Assembly: GCF_042652345.1 (NCBI RefSeq)
Contig: NZ_JBHSJJ010000007.1
Location: 288,191-352,190, forward strand
Direction of reading: 5' to 3'
DNA from: Negadavirga shengliensis
GTDB lineage: Bacteria; Bacteroidota; Bacteroidia; Cytophagales; Cyclobacteriaceae
DNA length: 64,000 nt
Below the pieces are notes generated by a model. The model was not told the origin of the DNA, made no database searches, and was given only the letters and a program-made list of their open reading frames with translations. The position numbers and the translations under genes were made by a program. Numbering within the stretch: the stretch's first letter is position 1; every line of letters begins with the position of its first letter. This document shows, in pieces, positions 8,305-15,465 of this stretch.

Positions 8305-8649
8305 ATGAACGCTATTAAAAACAAAGTACAATTGATCGGCCGTTTGGGTGCCAAGGCAGAATACAAAACCGTAAATGGGGGAACCCCCATGGTCAGGTTC
8401 AGCATGGCCATTAACGAGGTTTATAAAAACAGCAAAGGGGAAAAAGTGGAGGAAACCTACTGGCATAACCTGGTGGCATTCGGCAAACCCGCCGAAATCA
8501 TCAACAAATACACGGACAAAGGTTCCGAAATCTGCGTCCAGGGGAAATTGGTCAGCCGGTCTTATGAAGACAAAGAAGGCAATAAAAAATATGTGACAGA
8601 AGTTCAGGTAAATGACGTACTCCTGATGGGTGAGAAAGCGAATGCATAG
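8305..8649 (+). CDS. ssb: Single-stranded DNA-binding protein
   Basis: A 114-residue OB-fold protein that coats single-stranded DNA in replication and repair. Hallmarks are MNAIKNKVQLIGRLG at the N-terminus, MVRFSMAINE, YWHNLVAFGKPAEI and KGSEICVQGKLVSRSYEDKEG. It ends right after the OB fold (LLMGEKANA) and lacks the long linker and acidic tip used by canonical SSB to recruit partners, so it may be a secondary or specialised SSB rather than the only genome copy. It is preceded by the 10-bp repeat array and followed by a hairpin at 8725-8750. Confidence 0.92.
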   Translation: MNAIKNKVQLIGRLGAKAEYKTVNGGTPMVRFSMAINEVYKNSKGEKVEETYWHNLVAFGKPAEIINKYTDKGSEICVQGKLVSRSYEDKEGNKKYVTEVQVNDVLLMGEKANA

Positions 8650-8724
8650 CCCAAAATTGGAAATTAAAATATTCTTTCAGCTTACTTTTTAATGGACGCT
8701 TTTTTTTTAAGGTCAGTTTCCAAT

Positions 8725-8750
8725 GGCGGAGCAAAGGGGAATGCTCCGCC
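8725..8750 (+). terminator. Hairpin downstream of ssb, likely terminator
   Basis: GGCGGAGCA (8725-8733) and TGCTCCGCC (8742-8750) form a perfect 9-bp stem about 75 bases after the ssb stop. The following sequence AAAATTTATT is only weakly U-rich, so termination efficiency is uncertain. Confidence 0.5.
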
Positions 8751-8776
8751 AAAATTTATTCCATAACCGCCTCACT

Positions 8777-8935
8777 TTACCGCATAAACTTATTCAGACC
8801 TTTTACTGCTTTGCCTACGGATGCCTCGCTCATTTCCCCGTCATAACCGTCCGCGGCATCGATAAAATTGACTCCTTTGTCTAGCTTCACTGATAATGCG
8901 GTAGACCGCTTTTGGATCAGGCGCTTCCCCATCCG
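8777..8935 (-). pseudogene. Aldo/keto reductase N-terminal fragment
   Basis: The minus strand here reads ALSVKLDKGVNFIDAADGYDGEMSE in two joined pieces, followed by ASVGKAVKGLNKFMR and a stop. This matches the beta-2 region of aldo/keto reductases (the conserved G-x-N-x-x-D-x-A-D-x-Y, including the catalytic Asp and Tyr positions), but it covers only about 45 residues of a family of about 300. The reading frame stays open upstream to 9091 but without family similarity. A broken remnant is the simplest explanation. Confidence 0.6.
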
Positions 8936-9091
8936 CCGCCTACAAGGTTCCCAGCAAAATTTCCGAAACATCCCATCCTGTTTTTCCCGATTTTCTGTAA
9001 TGCATGTATTATATTTAAGGAGTTGAAATTCCGATTTATAAATGCCTACTTTCATTCCATAAAGAAACCCTGAATTACATTCAATTTCCAA

Positions 9092-9481
9092 ATGTTTAAC
9101 AGAAGAAAATTCATTGCCGCCGTTTCCGCATTGGGGATCGGCGCATTTTTATCCAAACCTTTAAGTGCTAAAAAAAGAAAAACTATGATTGTACATCAAG
9201 TATTTTTCTGGTTACATCAACCCGAAAAAGACCTAAAAGCCGTAATGGAAGGCTGCAAAAAAATATCAGAAACCGAAAGTGTGAAGGATTTTCATGTAGG
9301 AATCCCCGCGGATACCACCCGAAGAGAAGTAGTGGATCACAGTTTCCATATTTCCCTTACCGTATATTTCGACACACTCAAAGACCACGACCGGTACCAG
9401 GAGGATCCTGTCCACCTTCAGTTCATTGAAGACCACAAAGACAAATGGGCCAAAGTCCAGGTTTATGATTTTGAAGTTTAA
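9092..9481 (+). CDS. Secreted Dabb-domain (stress-responsive A/B barrel) protein
   Basis: A 129-residue protein. Residues 1-27 look like an export signal with a twin-arginine-like start (MFNRRKFIAAVSALGIGAF). The remainder is a dimeric alpha/beta-barrel (Dabb) domain: MIVHQVFFWLHQP, a conserved acidic helix, the DFHVGIPADTTRREVVDHSF segment and a final DKWAKVQVYDFEV strand. Dabb proteins are small dimeric barrels, some enzymatic, many of unknown role; the function here is unknown. It is divergent from the aldo/keto reductase remnant and ends about 170 bases before the shared terminator hairpin. Confidence 0.8.
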   Translation: MFNRRKFIAAVSALGIGAFLSKPLSAKKRKTMIVHQVFFWLHQPEKDLKAVMEGCKKISETESVKDFHVGIPADTTRREVVDHSFHISLTVYFDTLKDHDRYQEDPVHLQFIEDHKDKWAKVQVYDFEV

Positions 9482-9658
9482 CGGGCATATCTTAACCTTT
9501 GTCCGACGCTAATTCCCGAAAATTTTAAACAGCAGTAAATCCCCGGGTAGCGGGTGGAATTATTATAAGCCGGGGATGGAAATCCCGTACCCTTTGGGCG
9601 GATTTTACCCGATTTTGGCATGCGTCAAGGTAAAAGTAGACATGACCTGACAGTAACA

Positions 9659-9700
9659 CAAAAAGGTTGGCTGGAGAAAACTCCGGCACCAACCTTTTTG
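9659..9700. terminator. Strong bidirectional intrinsic terminator
   Basis: CAAAAAGGTTGG (9659-9670) and CCAACCTTTTTG (9689-9700) form a perfect 12-bp stem, extended inward by CTGGAG/CTCCGG with one G-U pair. It has A-rich and U-rich arms on both strands and lies between the convergent Dabb gene and hslV, so it can end both transcripts. Confidence 0.85.
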
Positions 9701-9711
9701 TATTTTCCCGT

Positions 9712-10251
9712 TCATTGTACTTTTTCCAATACCAAATTATGGTTGGTATAAATGCAGATATCCGCTGCAATGGTCAGACTTTCCTTCACCATCTCTTCCG
9801 CCGAAAGATGGGGCGCATATTTTTTCAATGCCCGGGCGGCGGATTGTGCATACATGCTGCCCGAGCCTATGGTTGCAATCGCGAGATCCGGCTCTATGAC
9901 ATCCCCGGTTCCTGAAATAATCAAAATATCACTGGCATCCGCCACAATCATCATGGCCTCCAGTTTGCTGAGCATGCGGTCGGTCCTCCATTCCTTGGCC
10001 AATTCCACAGCCGCCCGTTTCATATTGTTGCTGAAGGCGCCGAGCTTCTCCTCAAATTTTTCCAATAAAGTAAAAGCATCTGCCGTGGACCCCGCAAACC
10101 CTGTGACGATCTTCCCTCCCTGCAACTTACGGATCTTGTTGACACTGCTTTTGGCCACGGTATTGCCCAAAGTGGCTTGTCCGTCTGCCCCTATGACCAC
10201 TTCGTCATTGTGTTTGATGGCCACGACGGTGGTCGATCTGATTTTTTCCAT
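9712..10251 (-). CDS. hslV: ATP-dependent protease peptidase subunit HslV
   Basis: N-terminal-threonine peptidase of the HslUV (ClpQY) protease; HslU unfolds substrates and feeds the HslV double ring. The 179-residue length is typical. After a short propeptide (MEKIRS) the catalytic Thr lies in TTVVAI, followed by VIGADGQATLGNTVAK, the GFAGSTADAFTLLE motif and GSGSMYAQSAARAL. hslU is not adjacent in this window. Terminators bracket the gene on both sides, suggesting a monocistronic unit. Confidence 0.97.
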   Translation of the reverse strand: MEKIRSTTVVAIKHNDEVVIGADGQATLGNTVAKSSVNKIRKLQGGKIVTGFAGSTADAFTLLEKFEEKLGAFSNNMKRAAVELAKEWRTDRMLSKLEAMMIVADASDILIISGTGDVIEPDLAIATIGSGSMYAQSAARALKKYAPHLSAEEMVKESLTIAADICIYTNHNLVLEKVQ

Positions 10252-10293
10252 TTTTGTTTTTTTATGCTACGGTCTCAAAAACCATTCTAAATG

Positions 10294-10321
10294 CAAAAAG
10301 TCCCGGAATCAGGACTTTTTG
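10294..10321 (-). terminator. Intrinsic terminator after pdhC
   Basis: CAAAAAGTCC (10294-10303) and GGACTTTTTG (10312-10321) form a 10-bp stem. On the minus strand the downstream arm ends in a U-rich run, 27 bases beyond the pdhC stop and upstream of hslV. Confidence 0.8.
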
Positions 10322-10347
10322 ACAGCAATCAATCTTCATGTTCTTTA

Positions 10348-12024
10348 TTAAATCAACAACCTGACAGGATCTTCCAACAGGTTTTTGACAGTTTGTAGAA
10401 ATGCGGAGCCTACTGCACCATCCACTACCCGGTGGTCACAGGATAAGGTCACTTTCATCACATTTCCTATTTTCATTTCGCCGTTCTTAACCACGACTGT
10501 CTCCTTTATCCCGCCAATGGCCAGGATACAGGCATCCGGCGGGTTGATGATCGCAGTGAATTCTTCGATGCCAAACATCCCCAAATTGGAAACCGTAAAG
10601 GTATTGCCTTCCCAGTCTTTCGGCTGCAATTCTTTATTTTTAGCCTTGCCGGCGAGCGATTTGGATTCCTCAGAAATCTGGGATAGGGTTTTACTGTCCG
10701 CAAATCGGATAACAGGCACCAAAAGCCCCTCTTCCACCGCAACCGCCATACCTATATGGACATGCTCGTTATACCGGATTTTGTCTCCCAACCAGGCAGT
10801 ATTCACTTTTGGATGCTGTCTTAATGAGGCCGCCACTGCTTTGATGACCATGTCATTGAAGGAAATCTTCACCGGTGCCACCTCATTCATGCTTTTTCTC
10901 GCTTCGATGGCCTTATCCATGTTGATTTCCATGGTAAGGTAAAAATGGGGCGCGGAGAATTTGCTTTCGGCCAGTCGCTTGGCAATGACTTTCCTCATTT
11001 GGGAAACCTTCTCCTCCTTATAAGATTCCTGGCCTATAGCCGGTCCGCTAACGGCCGCTGGAGCAGCAGCCTGGGCAGCAACTTTTGAAGGATCAAAATT
11101 CTCGATATCCTTTTTAATTATCCGGCCTCCGTCGCCTGAGCCTTTGACCAAGGTAAGGTTCACTCCCTTTTCCTTTGCCATCTTTTTCGCCAAAGGAGAT
11201 GCTTTTACCCTTCCGTTGTCGGAGGAACTGCCAGCGGACTGCGATGATTCCTCCGTCTCTTTCGGTTGGGGCACTTCGGCTTTTTCCCCAGGTTTTTCCT
11301 GTTCTTCCGCAGAAGGCGCCCCCACAGCGGCTTTGCTTTTTTGCTCATGGGCCTTAAGCAATTTTTGATAATCGGCACCTTTTTCACCTATAATGGCGAT
11401 CACGCCATTCACTGGAATGGATTCTCCCTCCTTCACACCTATATATAATAAGGTGCCATCTTCGTAGGATTCCAGTTCCATCGTGGCCTTGTCAGTCTCC
11501 ACTTCGGCCAACACATCCCCTGACTTTACCTCATCCCCCTCTTTTTTCAGCCAGCCCGCGATCGTGCCTTCTTCCATGGTATCACTCATCTTAGGCATGG
11601 TAATGAGTGTGGCGTTAATACCGGAAGTATCTATTTTTTCTTCCGTTTCAGAAGTATCTTCTTTTTTTGAATCGTTTTTTTCCACCTTCTCTTCTCCCCC
11701 TTTATCTCCTTTTGCAGCTGCTTCACTTTTGGTGCTCTCTCCTCCCCCTGACTCCAATTGCTTAAGAAGATCATCTATATTTTCACCTTTTTCACCCAAA
11801 ATAGCAATGACACCATTCACAGGCACGGCATCTTTCTCCTCGACTCCTATATGAAGCAACACCCCTTCTTCATAGGATTCCAGTTCCATCGTGGCTTTAT
11901 CGGTCTCTACTTCAGCCAGAATATCTCCGGGCTTCACCTCGTCGCCTACCTTTTTTAACCATTGTGCGATCACACCCTCTTCCATGGTGTCGCTCATTTT
12001 GGGCATTCGTATTATTTCGGCCAT
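10348..12024 (-). CDS. pdhC: Pyruvate dehydrogenase E2 (dihydrolipoyl acetyltransferase)
   Basis: Core acyltransferase of the pyruvate dehydrogenase complex, moving acetyl groups from lipoamide to CoA. The 558-residue protein has two lipoyl domains (lipoyl lysines in ETDKATMELES at about K43 and K179), Glu/Lys/Ser-rich linkers, a peripheral-subunit-binding domain (VKASPLAKKMAKEKGV, about 273-310) and a C-terminal catalytic domain (about 335-558) with the active-site DHRVVDGA near residue 530. Two lipoyl domains and the sequence MRKVIAKRLAESKFSAPHF fit the PDH class used by Bacteroidota. A good promoter lies upstream at 12059-12090 and a terminator downstream. Confidence 0.95.
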   Translation of the reverse strand: MAEIIRMPKMSDTMEEGVIAQWLKKVGDEVKPGDILAEVETDKATMELESYEEGVLLHIGVEEKDAVPVNGVIAILGEKGENIDDLLKQLESGGGESTKSEAAAKGDKGGEEKVEKNDSKKEDTSETEEKIDTSGINATLITMPKMSDTMEEGTIAGWLKKEGDEVKSGDVLAEVETDKATMELESYEDGTLLYIGVKEGESIPVNGVIAIIGEKGADYQKLLKAHEQKSKAAVGAPSAEEQEKPGEKAEVPQPKETEESSQSAGSSSDNGRVKASPLAKKMAKEKGVNLTLVKGSGDGGRIIKKDIENFDPSKVAAQAAAPAAVSGPAIGQESYKEEKVSQMRKVIAKRLAESKFSAPHFYLTMEINMDKAIEARKSMNEVAPVKISFNDMVIKAVAASLRQHPKVNTAWLGDKIRYNEHVHIGMAVAVEEGLLVPVIRFADSKTLSQISEESKSLAGKAKNKELQPKDWEGNTFTVSNLGMFGIEEFTAIINPPDACILAIGGIKETVVVKNGEMKIGNVMKVTLSCDHRVVDGAVGSAFLQTVKNLLEDPVRLLI

Positions 12025-12058
12025 AGTTAAATTTTTCGAATTCTTGTTTTCAGCAATC

Positions 12059-12090
12059 CAAAAATAGTTCTTAAAATATGTTTATTCAAA
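12059..12090 (-). promoter_or_regulatory. Candidate promoter for pdhC
   Basis: On the minus strand, TTTG (12090-12087), a 20-base spacer, then TATTTTTG (12066-12059) match the Bacteroidota -33 TTTG / -7 TAnnTTTG consensus fully. The start would be about 25-30 bases upstream of the pdhC ATG at 12024. Confidence 0.65.
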
Positions 12091-12146
12091 TTTAATAATA
12101 GTATTTTCACGTAAAGAAATGAAGTGACACGTTCAACAGTTCAGGA

Positions 12147-13112
12147 ATGCCGCTGATCGAAAAACCAAATTATTATCATCCTTTTTTCATGTTCAATGGC
12201 CATATTCAGACTATTATTCCGGCAATTTTCAGATTGGTTGACACGTTACCTTTTGAAAGAGAACGGATTAACACGCCTGACGGTGATTTCCTGGATCTGG
12301 ACTGGCTACGAAACGGAAGCCGCCATCTGGTCATCATCAGCCACGGACTCGAGGGCAACAGCAGGAGACCCTACATGTCAGGGATGGCGAAAATATTTAT
12401 GACACAGGGATATGATGTGCTCACATGGAATTTTCGGGGATGCAGTGAGGAAATCAATCTTAAACCTTTTTTCTATCACTCAGGAGCCACTTATGATCTC
12501 CAAACGGTTATAGACCATGCTGCACCTGATTATGATGACATTTCCCTGATCGGTTTCAGTCTCGGAGGAAATTTGACGCTCAAATACCTTGGTGAACCCC
12601 ACCGGTGTTCTCCAAAAATAAGAAAAGCGGTCACGATCTCGGTTCCTTTGGACCTGGCTTCCTCCTGCCACAAGATCTCTTCCAAAGAAAACCTCATCTA
12701 TTCCCAAAGGTTTTTAAAAACGCTGAAACTCAAAATCCAGCTTAAAGGAGCAAAATATCCCGATTTATTATCACTGGAACATTTGATTCATGTCAATACC
12801 ATGCGGGATTTCGATGATTTCTATACCGGGCCCCTGCACGGTTTTCAAAACGCGAAGGATTACTATACCCAATGTTCTTCCATCCATTTTTTACCTTATA
12901 TCAGGATTCCTACCCTGGTATTGAATGCGAAAAATGATCCCTTTCTAAGCCCTGAATGCTATCCGCATGCTTTGGGAAAAGAACTGGAATATATATTTAT
13001 GGAATTTCCCGAACACGGTGGTCATGTTGGTTTTAGCCCGCGGCGAAGAAAGGATGTCTATTGGTCAGAGAAAAGAGCATGGGAATTTATCCATTTTGAA
13101 AATTACGCTTAA
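12147..13112 (+). CDS. YheT-family alpha/beta hydrolase
   Basis: Serine hydrolase of the YheT/ABHD1 family, probably an esterase or lipase-like enzyme. The 321-residue protein shows the family start (YHPFFMFNGHIQTIIPA), the oxyanion segment HGLEGNSRRPYM, the nucleophile elbow GFSLGGNLTLKYLGE (Ser at about 140), an acid residue in NAKNDPFLS and the catalytic His in HGGHVGF. Length matches the family. It is divergent from pdhC and is followed 25 bases later by the SRAP gene on the same strand, so the three plus-strand genes here may be one unit. Confidence 0.88.
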   Translation: MPLIEKPNYYHPFFMFNGHIQTIIPAIFRLVDTLPFERERINTPDGDFLDLDWLRNGSRHLVIISHGLEGNSRRPYMSGMAKIFMTQGYDVLTWNFRGCSEEINLKPFFYHSGATYDLQTVIDHAAPDYDDISLIGFSLGGNLTLKYLGEPHRCSPKIRKAVTISVPLDLASSCHKISSKENLIYSQRFLKTLKLKIQLKGAKYPDLLSLEHLIHVNTMRDFDDFYTGPLHGFQNAKDYYTQCSSIHFLPYIRIPTLVLNAKNDPFLSPECYPHALGKELEYIFMEFPEHGGHVGFSPRRRKDVYWSEKRAWEFIHFENYA

Positions 13113-13137
13113 ATTTAGAGCATATAATATCCAAACC

Positions 13138-13836
13138 ATGTGCATAAGGTATTCACTTGCAAAAAATAAAGAAGATTTGGAAAAAAGGTTCAATGCAGAA
13201 ATGCTGGAGCCTTTCCAAGCCAGGTACAATATTGCGCCCACACAATTGGTGCCGGTGATTACCTCTGACAGTCCAGGAGGTTTTTCCCATTTTTATTGGG
13301 GAGTCACACCGGCCTTTGCCAAAAACAAACCTGTATCCCAGAAACTCATCAATGTCCGATCGGAAACCATAGCGGAAAAAGCTTCATACATGAACGCCTT
13401 CCACAAAAAGCGTTGTCTGATACCCGCGGACGGCTTTTACGCATGGAAAAAGGTGGGGAAGAGAACGGAAATACCTTATCGCTTTATAAGCCACAAAGAG
13501 GAACCGTTTGCTTTTGCGGGGATATGGGATGAATATGAAACGGAGAAAGGAGAAATAGAACACACCTTTCTGATCCTGACCACAAGTGCCAACCGATCGG
13601 TGTCAGAAATCCATGACAGGATGCCGGTGATATTGGCCATTGAAGATGAAGCGACATGGCTGAATAAAGCGGCTTCCCAGCCGGACCTCCTATCCATACT
13701 CAGACCTTACCCCGATGACAACATGAGAGGATATCCGGTATCCCCCATGGTCAACCACGTGGCTAATGATTCACCTTATGTCATAAGGAAGACCCTGCCG
13801 ATGGATCAATTTGGAAACTATACACTGTTTGGCTGA
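13138..13836 (+). CDS. SOS-response-associated peptidase (SRAP/YedK/HMCES family)
   Basis: SRAP proteins crosslink through Cys2 to abasic sites in single-stranded DNA and shield them. The ATG at 13138 is chosen because it puts Cys2 right after the initiator (MCIRYS); the longer open frame back to 12967 overlaps the hydrolase. The 232-residue protein contains RYNIAPTQLVPVI, the Asn motif LINVRSETI, PADGFYAWKK and SEIHDRMPVIL with the catalytic His. In characterised members the GFY-x-W position holds a catalytic Glu; here it is Ala (codon GCA at about 13441-13443). So crosslinking may be intact while release or lyase activity may be altered. Confidence 0.9.
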   Translation: MCIRYSLAKNKEDLEKRFNAEMLEPFQARYNIAPTQLVPVITSDSPGGFSHFYWGVTPAFAKNKPVSQKLINVRSETIAEKASYMNAFHKKRCLIPADGFYAWKKVGKRTEIPYRFISHKEEPFAFAGIWDEYETEKGEIEHTFLILTTSANRSVSEIHDRMPVILAIEDEATWLNKAASQPDLLSILRPYPDDNMRGYPVSPMVNHVANDSPYVIRKTLPMDQFGNYTLFG

Positions 13837-14738
13837 TGGAAAAAATAGAGATCTTGGATTTACATTTTCAGGATGCTGAATCCACTATCGGCAGTTTTTT
13901 AATTTCCGGTCCAGATGGCCCGGTCCTTGTGGAGACCGGGCCGGAGAGCACCTGGCCACACCTCAAAGCTGGACTGAAAACGCATGGCTTTGAACCGGAG
14001 GACATCCGGGCTGTATTGCTGACACACATCCATTTTGACCACGCCGGCGCCGCATGGCGGCTGGCAGAAGCCGGAACCGATATTTATGTGCATCCTTTGG
14101 GTCTCCCCCATCTGGCCAACCCGGAAAGACTCTGGCGGTCAGCGGCACAGATCTATGGCGAAGAAATGGACCGTTTATGGGGAAAAATGGCGCCTATCCC
14201 ATCGGGCCAGCTAAAAGCTCCCGGGGACAAGGAAATACTCCGCGTTGGCGGAATGGATTTCCGGGCTTGGTACACCCCCGGACATGCCGTGCACCATATT
14301 GCGTGGCAACTGGATGACATACTTTTTACAGGCGATGTGGCCGGAGTCAAAATAGGATCGGGGCCTGTGGTACCTCCCTGCCCTCCCCCGGATATCCATC
14401 TTGAAGATTGGAAAAAATCCCTGGAGCTAATTGGGAAAATAAACCCGAAGGCACTGTACCTGACTCATTATGGCGTTGTTGAAGACATTTCCACCCATCT
14501 CCAAAATCTGAGGATTATTATGGATGATTGGGCAAAATGGATGAAAAAACAATATGACCTACGAACGCCCGTGGAGGACATTATCCCGCAATTCATGGCC
14601 TATACGGAAATGCAGATGAAAGAAAAAGGTGTGGACGGGGAATTGAACGCCTTGTACGAGCATGCGAACCCCAGCTGGATGTCCGTAAACGGCCTTTTGA
14701 GATATTGGAAACTGAAGGATCAGGGAAGGATCCCTTAA
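13836..14738 (+). CDS. MBL-fold metallo-hydrolase
   Basis: Zinc-dependent hydrolase of the metallo-beta-lactamase superfamily, 300 residues. It has the metal-binding HIHFDHAG motif (about residues 68-75), a following His in TPGHAVHH and a metal-bridging Asp in FTGDVAGV, then a helical C-terminal tail (DDWAKWMKKQYDL...) as in glyoxalase-II-like members. No signal peptide. Its start codon overlaps the SRAP stop by one base (TGATG), indicating translational coupling. Substrate unknown. An AT-rich inverted repeat (14745-14754 / 14768-14777) follows the stop. Confidence 0.85.
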   Translation: MEKIEILDLHFQDAESTIGSFLISGPDGPVLVETGPESTWPHLKAGLKTHGFEPEDIRAVLLTHIHFDHAGAAWRLAEAGTDIYVHPLGLPHLANPERLWRSAAQIYGEEMDRLWGKMAPIPSGQLKAPGDKEILRVGGMDFRAWYTPGHAVHHIAWQLDDILFTGDVAGVKIGSGPVVPPCPPPDIHLEDWKKSLELIGKINPKALYLTHYGVVEDISTHLQNLRIIMDDWAKWMKKQYDLRTPVEDIIPQFMAYTEMQMKEKGVDGELNALYEHANPSWMSVNGLLRYWKLKDQGRIP

Positions 14739-15121
14739 ACTATATTTATTTATATTTTTTATTTGTATATAAATAAAAACAGTGATTTTTTATCAAAACA
14801 CCTAATTTACATCATTAGTTATGTTTATAAACTATAAAATTAAACACAATCCTTATGTGATTTAACCTAAATAAATATGGAAATATTATTTTAACAATTT
14901 ATTATTAGACTTTATAAATCCATTAAGTTTATCTGATTGACTGGCTAACTATTGAATATTGTTTCAAAAATTCTCCATGACATTATTCCTTAAAACTTTA
15001 ATAATCCATTTTCCCGGGTTGGCTGACTAGTGTATTTTTTCCGGACCGGTTCATCTTCTTTTTTCCCGTTTTATTTAATAAAAAAAGTTTAGTAAAAGTT
15101 TTGAATATTAAATTCATGAAT
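14739..15121. other. AT-rich spacer before polysaccharide locus 1
   Basis: No coding frame of credible composition. It holds only very A+T-rich sequence and the inverted repeat 14745-14777 just after the MBL gene. It leads into the dyad array, promoter and leader of the first BY-kinase gene. Confidence 0.4.
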
Positions 15122-15169
15122 ATACATTTGTAAAAATGTATTTCAAATACATAAAATTGTTTTATGTAT
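15122..15169. promoter_or_regulatory. Array of overlapping dyads (ATACAT/ATGTAT), putative operator
   Basis: Four alternating half-sites occur in 48 bp: ATACATTT (15122-15129), AAATGTAT (15134-15141), AAATACAT (15145-15152) and TTTTATGTAT (15160-15169). They make three overlapping inverted repeats: 15122/15134; ATGTATTT-C-AAATACAT, a perfect palindrome at 15136-15152; and ATACATAAAA-TTG-TTTTATGTAT at 15147-15169. They end about 40 bp upstream of the candidate -33 box, a usual place for an activator or repressor to bind. No regulator is identified. Confidence 0.55.
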
Positions 15170-15205
15170 ATGCCGGTTGTGATTTAAAATTTTGACAATT
15201 GGTTT

Positions 15206-15238
15206 TTGACAAAATATAACAAAACACATCAACCTTTG
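15206..15238 (+). promoter_or_regulatory. Candidate promoter of polysaccharide locus 1
   Basis: TTG (15206-15208, within TTTTTGAC) and AACCTTTG (15231-15238, one mismatch to TAnnTTTG) with 22-base spacing. The transcript would start near 15245, giving a leader of about 220 bases that contains several hairpins. Confidence 0.4.
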
Positions 15239-15245
15239 TATTATT

Positions 15246-15465
15246 AAAATATCACATTCATAAACAGCTTATATGTCCCAAAGCTTTTTGTGAATCTTCA
15301 ATAAGACCTTTTTGCGCATCTGACTTCCTTTCGGGTGCTGTTTTGAAGCGCAAAAATTGCCAAGACATCACAGCAATGTGATTGACCGGACGAAGTTGTG
15401 CCCGGACCTCGTGAAGTAACCTTTTCATTTTTAACTCATTATCAAAATTAGAAATCCAATTCAAT
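15246..15465 (+). promoter_or_regulatory. Hairpin-rich 5' leader of the first wzc operon
   Basis: More GC-rich than its flanks and full of inverted repeats: TTTTTGCGC (15309-15317) with GCGCAAAAA (15348-15356), a perfect 9-bp stem; ATCACA-GCAA-TGTGAT (15367-15382), a 6-bp stem capped by a GNRA tetraloop; then a CCGG...CCGG element with CCGGAC repeats (about 15386-15407). No U-run follows, so these are not simple terminators. They could be a recognition element for the UpxY/LoaP-like protein or an mRNA-stability structure. A minus-strand frame across this region (15473-15258) looks accidental. Confidence 0.45.

Noticed and set aside
11483..11854. 123-codon plus-strand Ser-rich frame
   Set aside because: Antisense shadow of the Glu/Lys-rich linker and lipoyl domains of pdhC.
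14745..14777. Terminator after the MBL hydrolase gene
   Set aside because: The stem is almost purely A/T and is followed by A-rich sequence, not a U-run, on the plus strand; kept only as a note in the gene entry.
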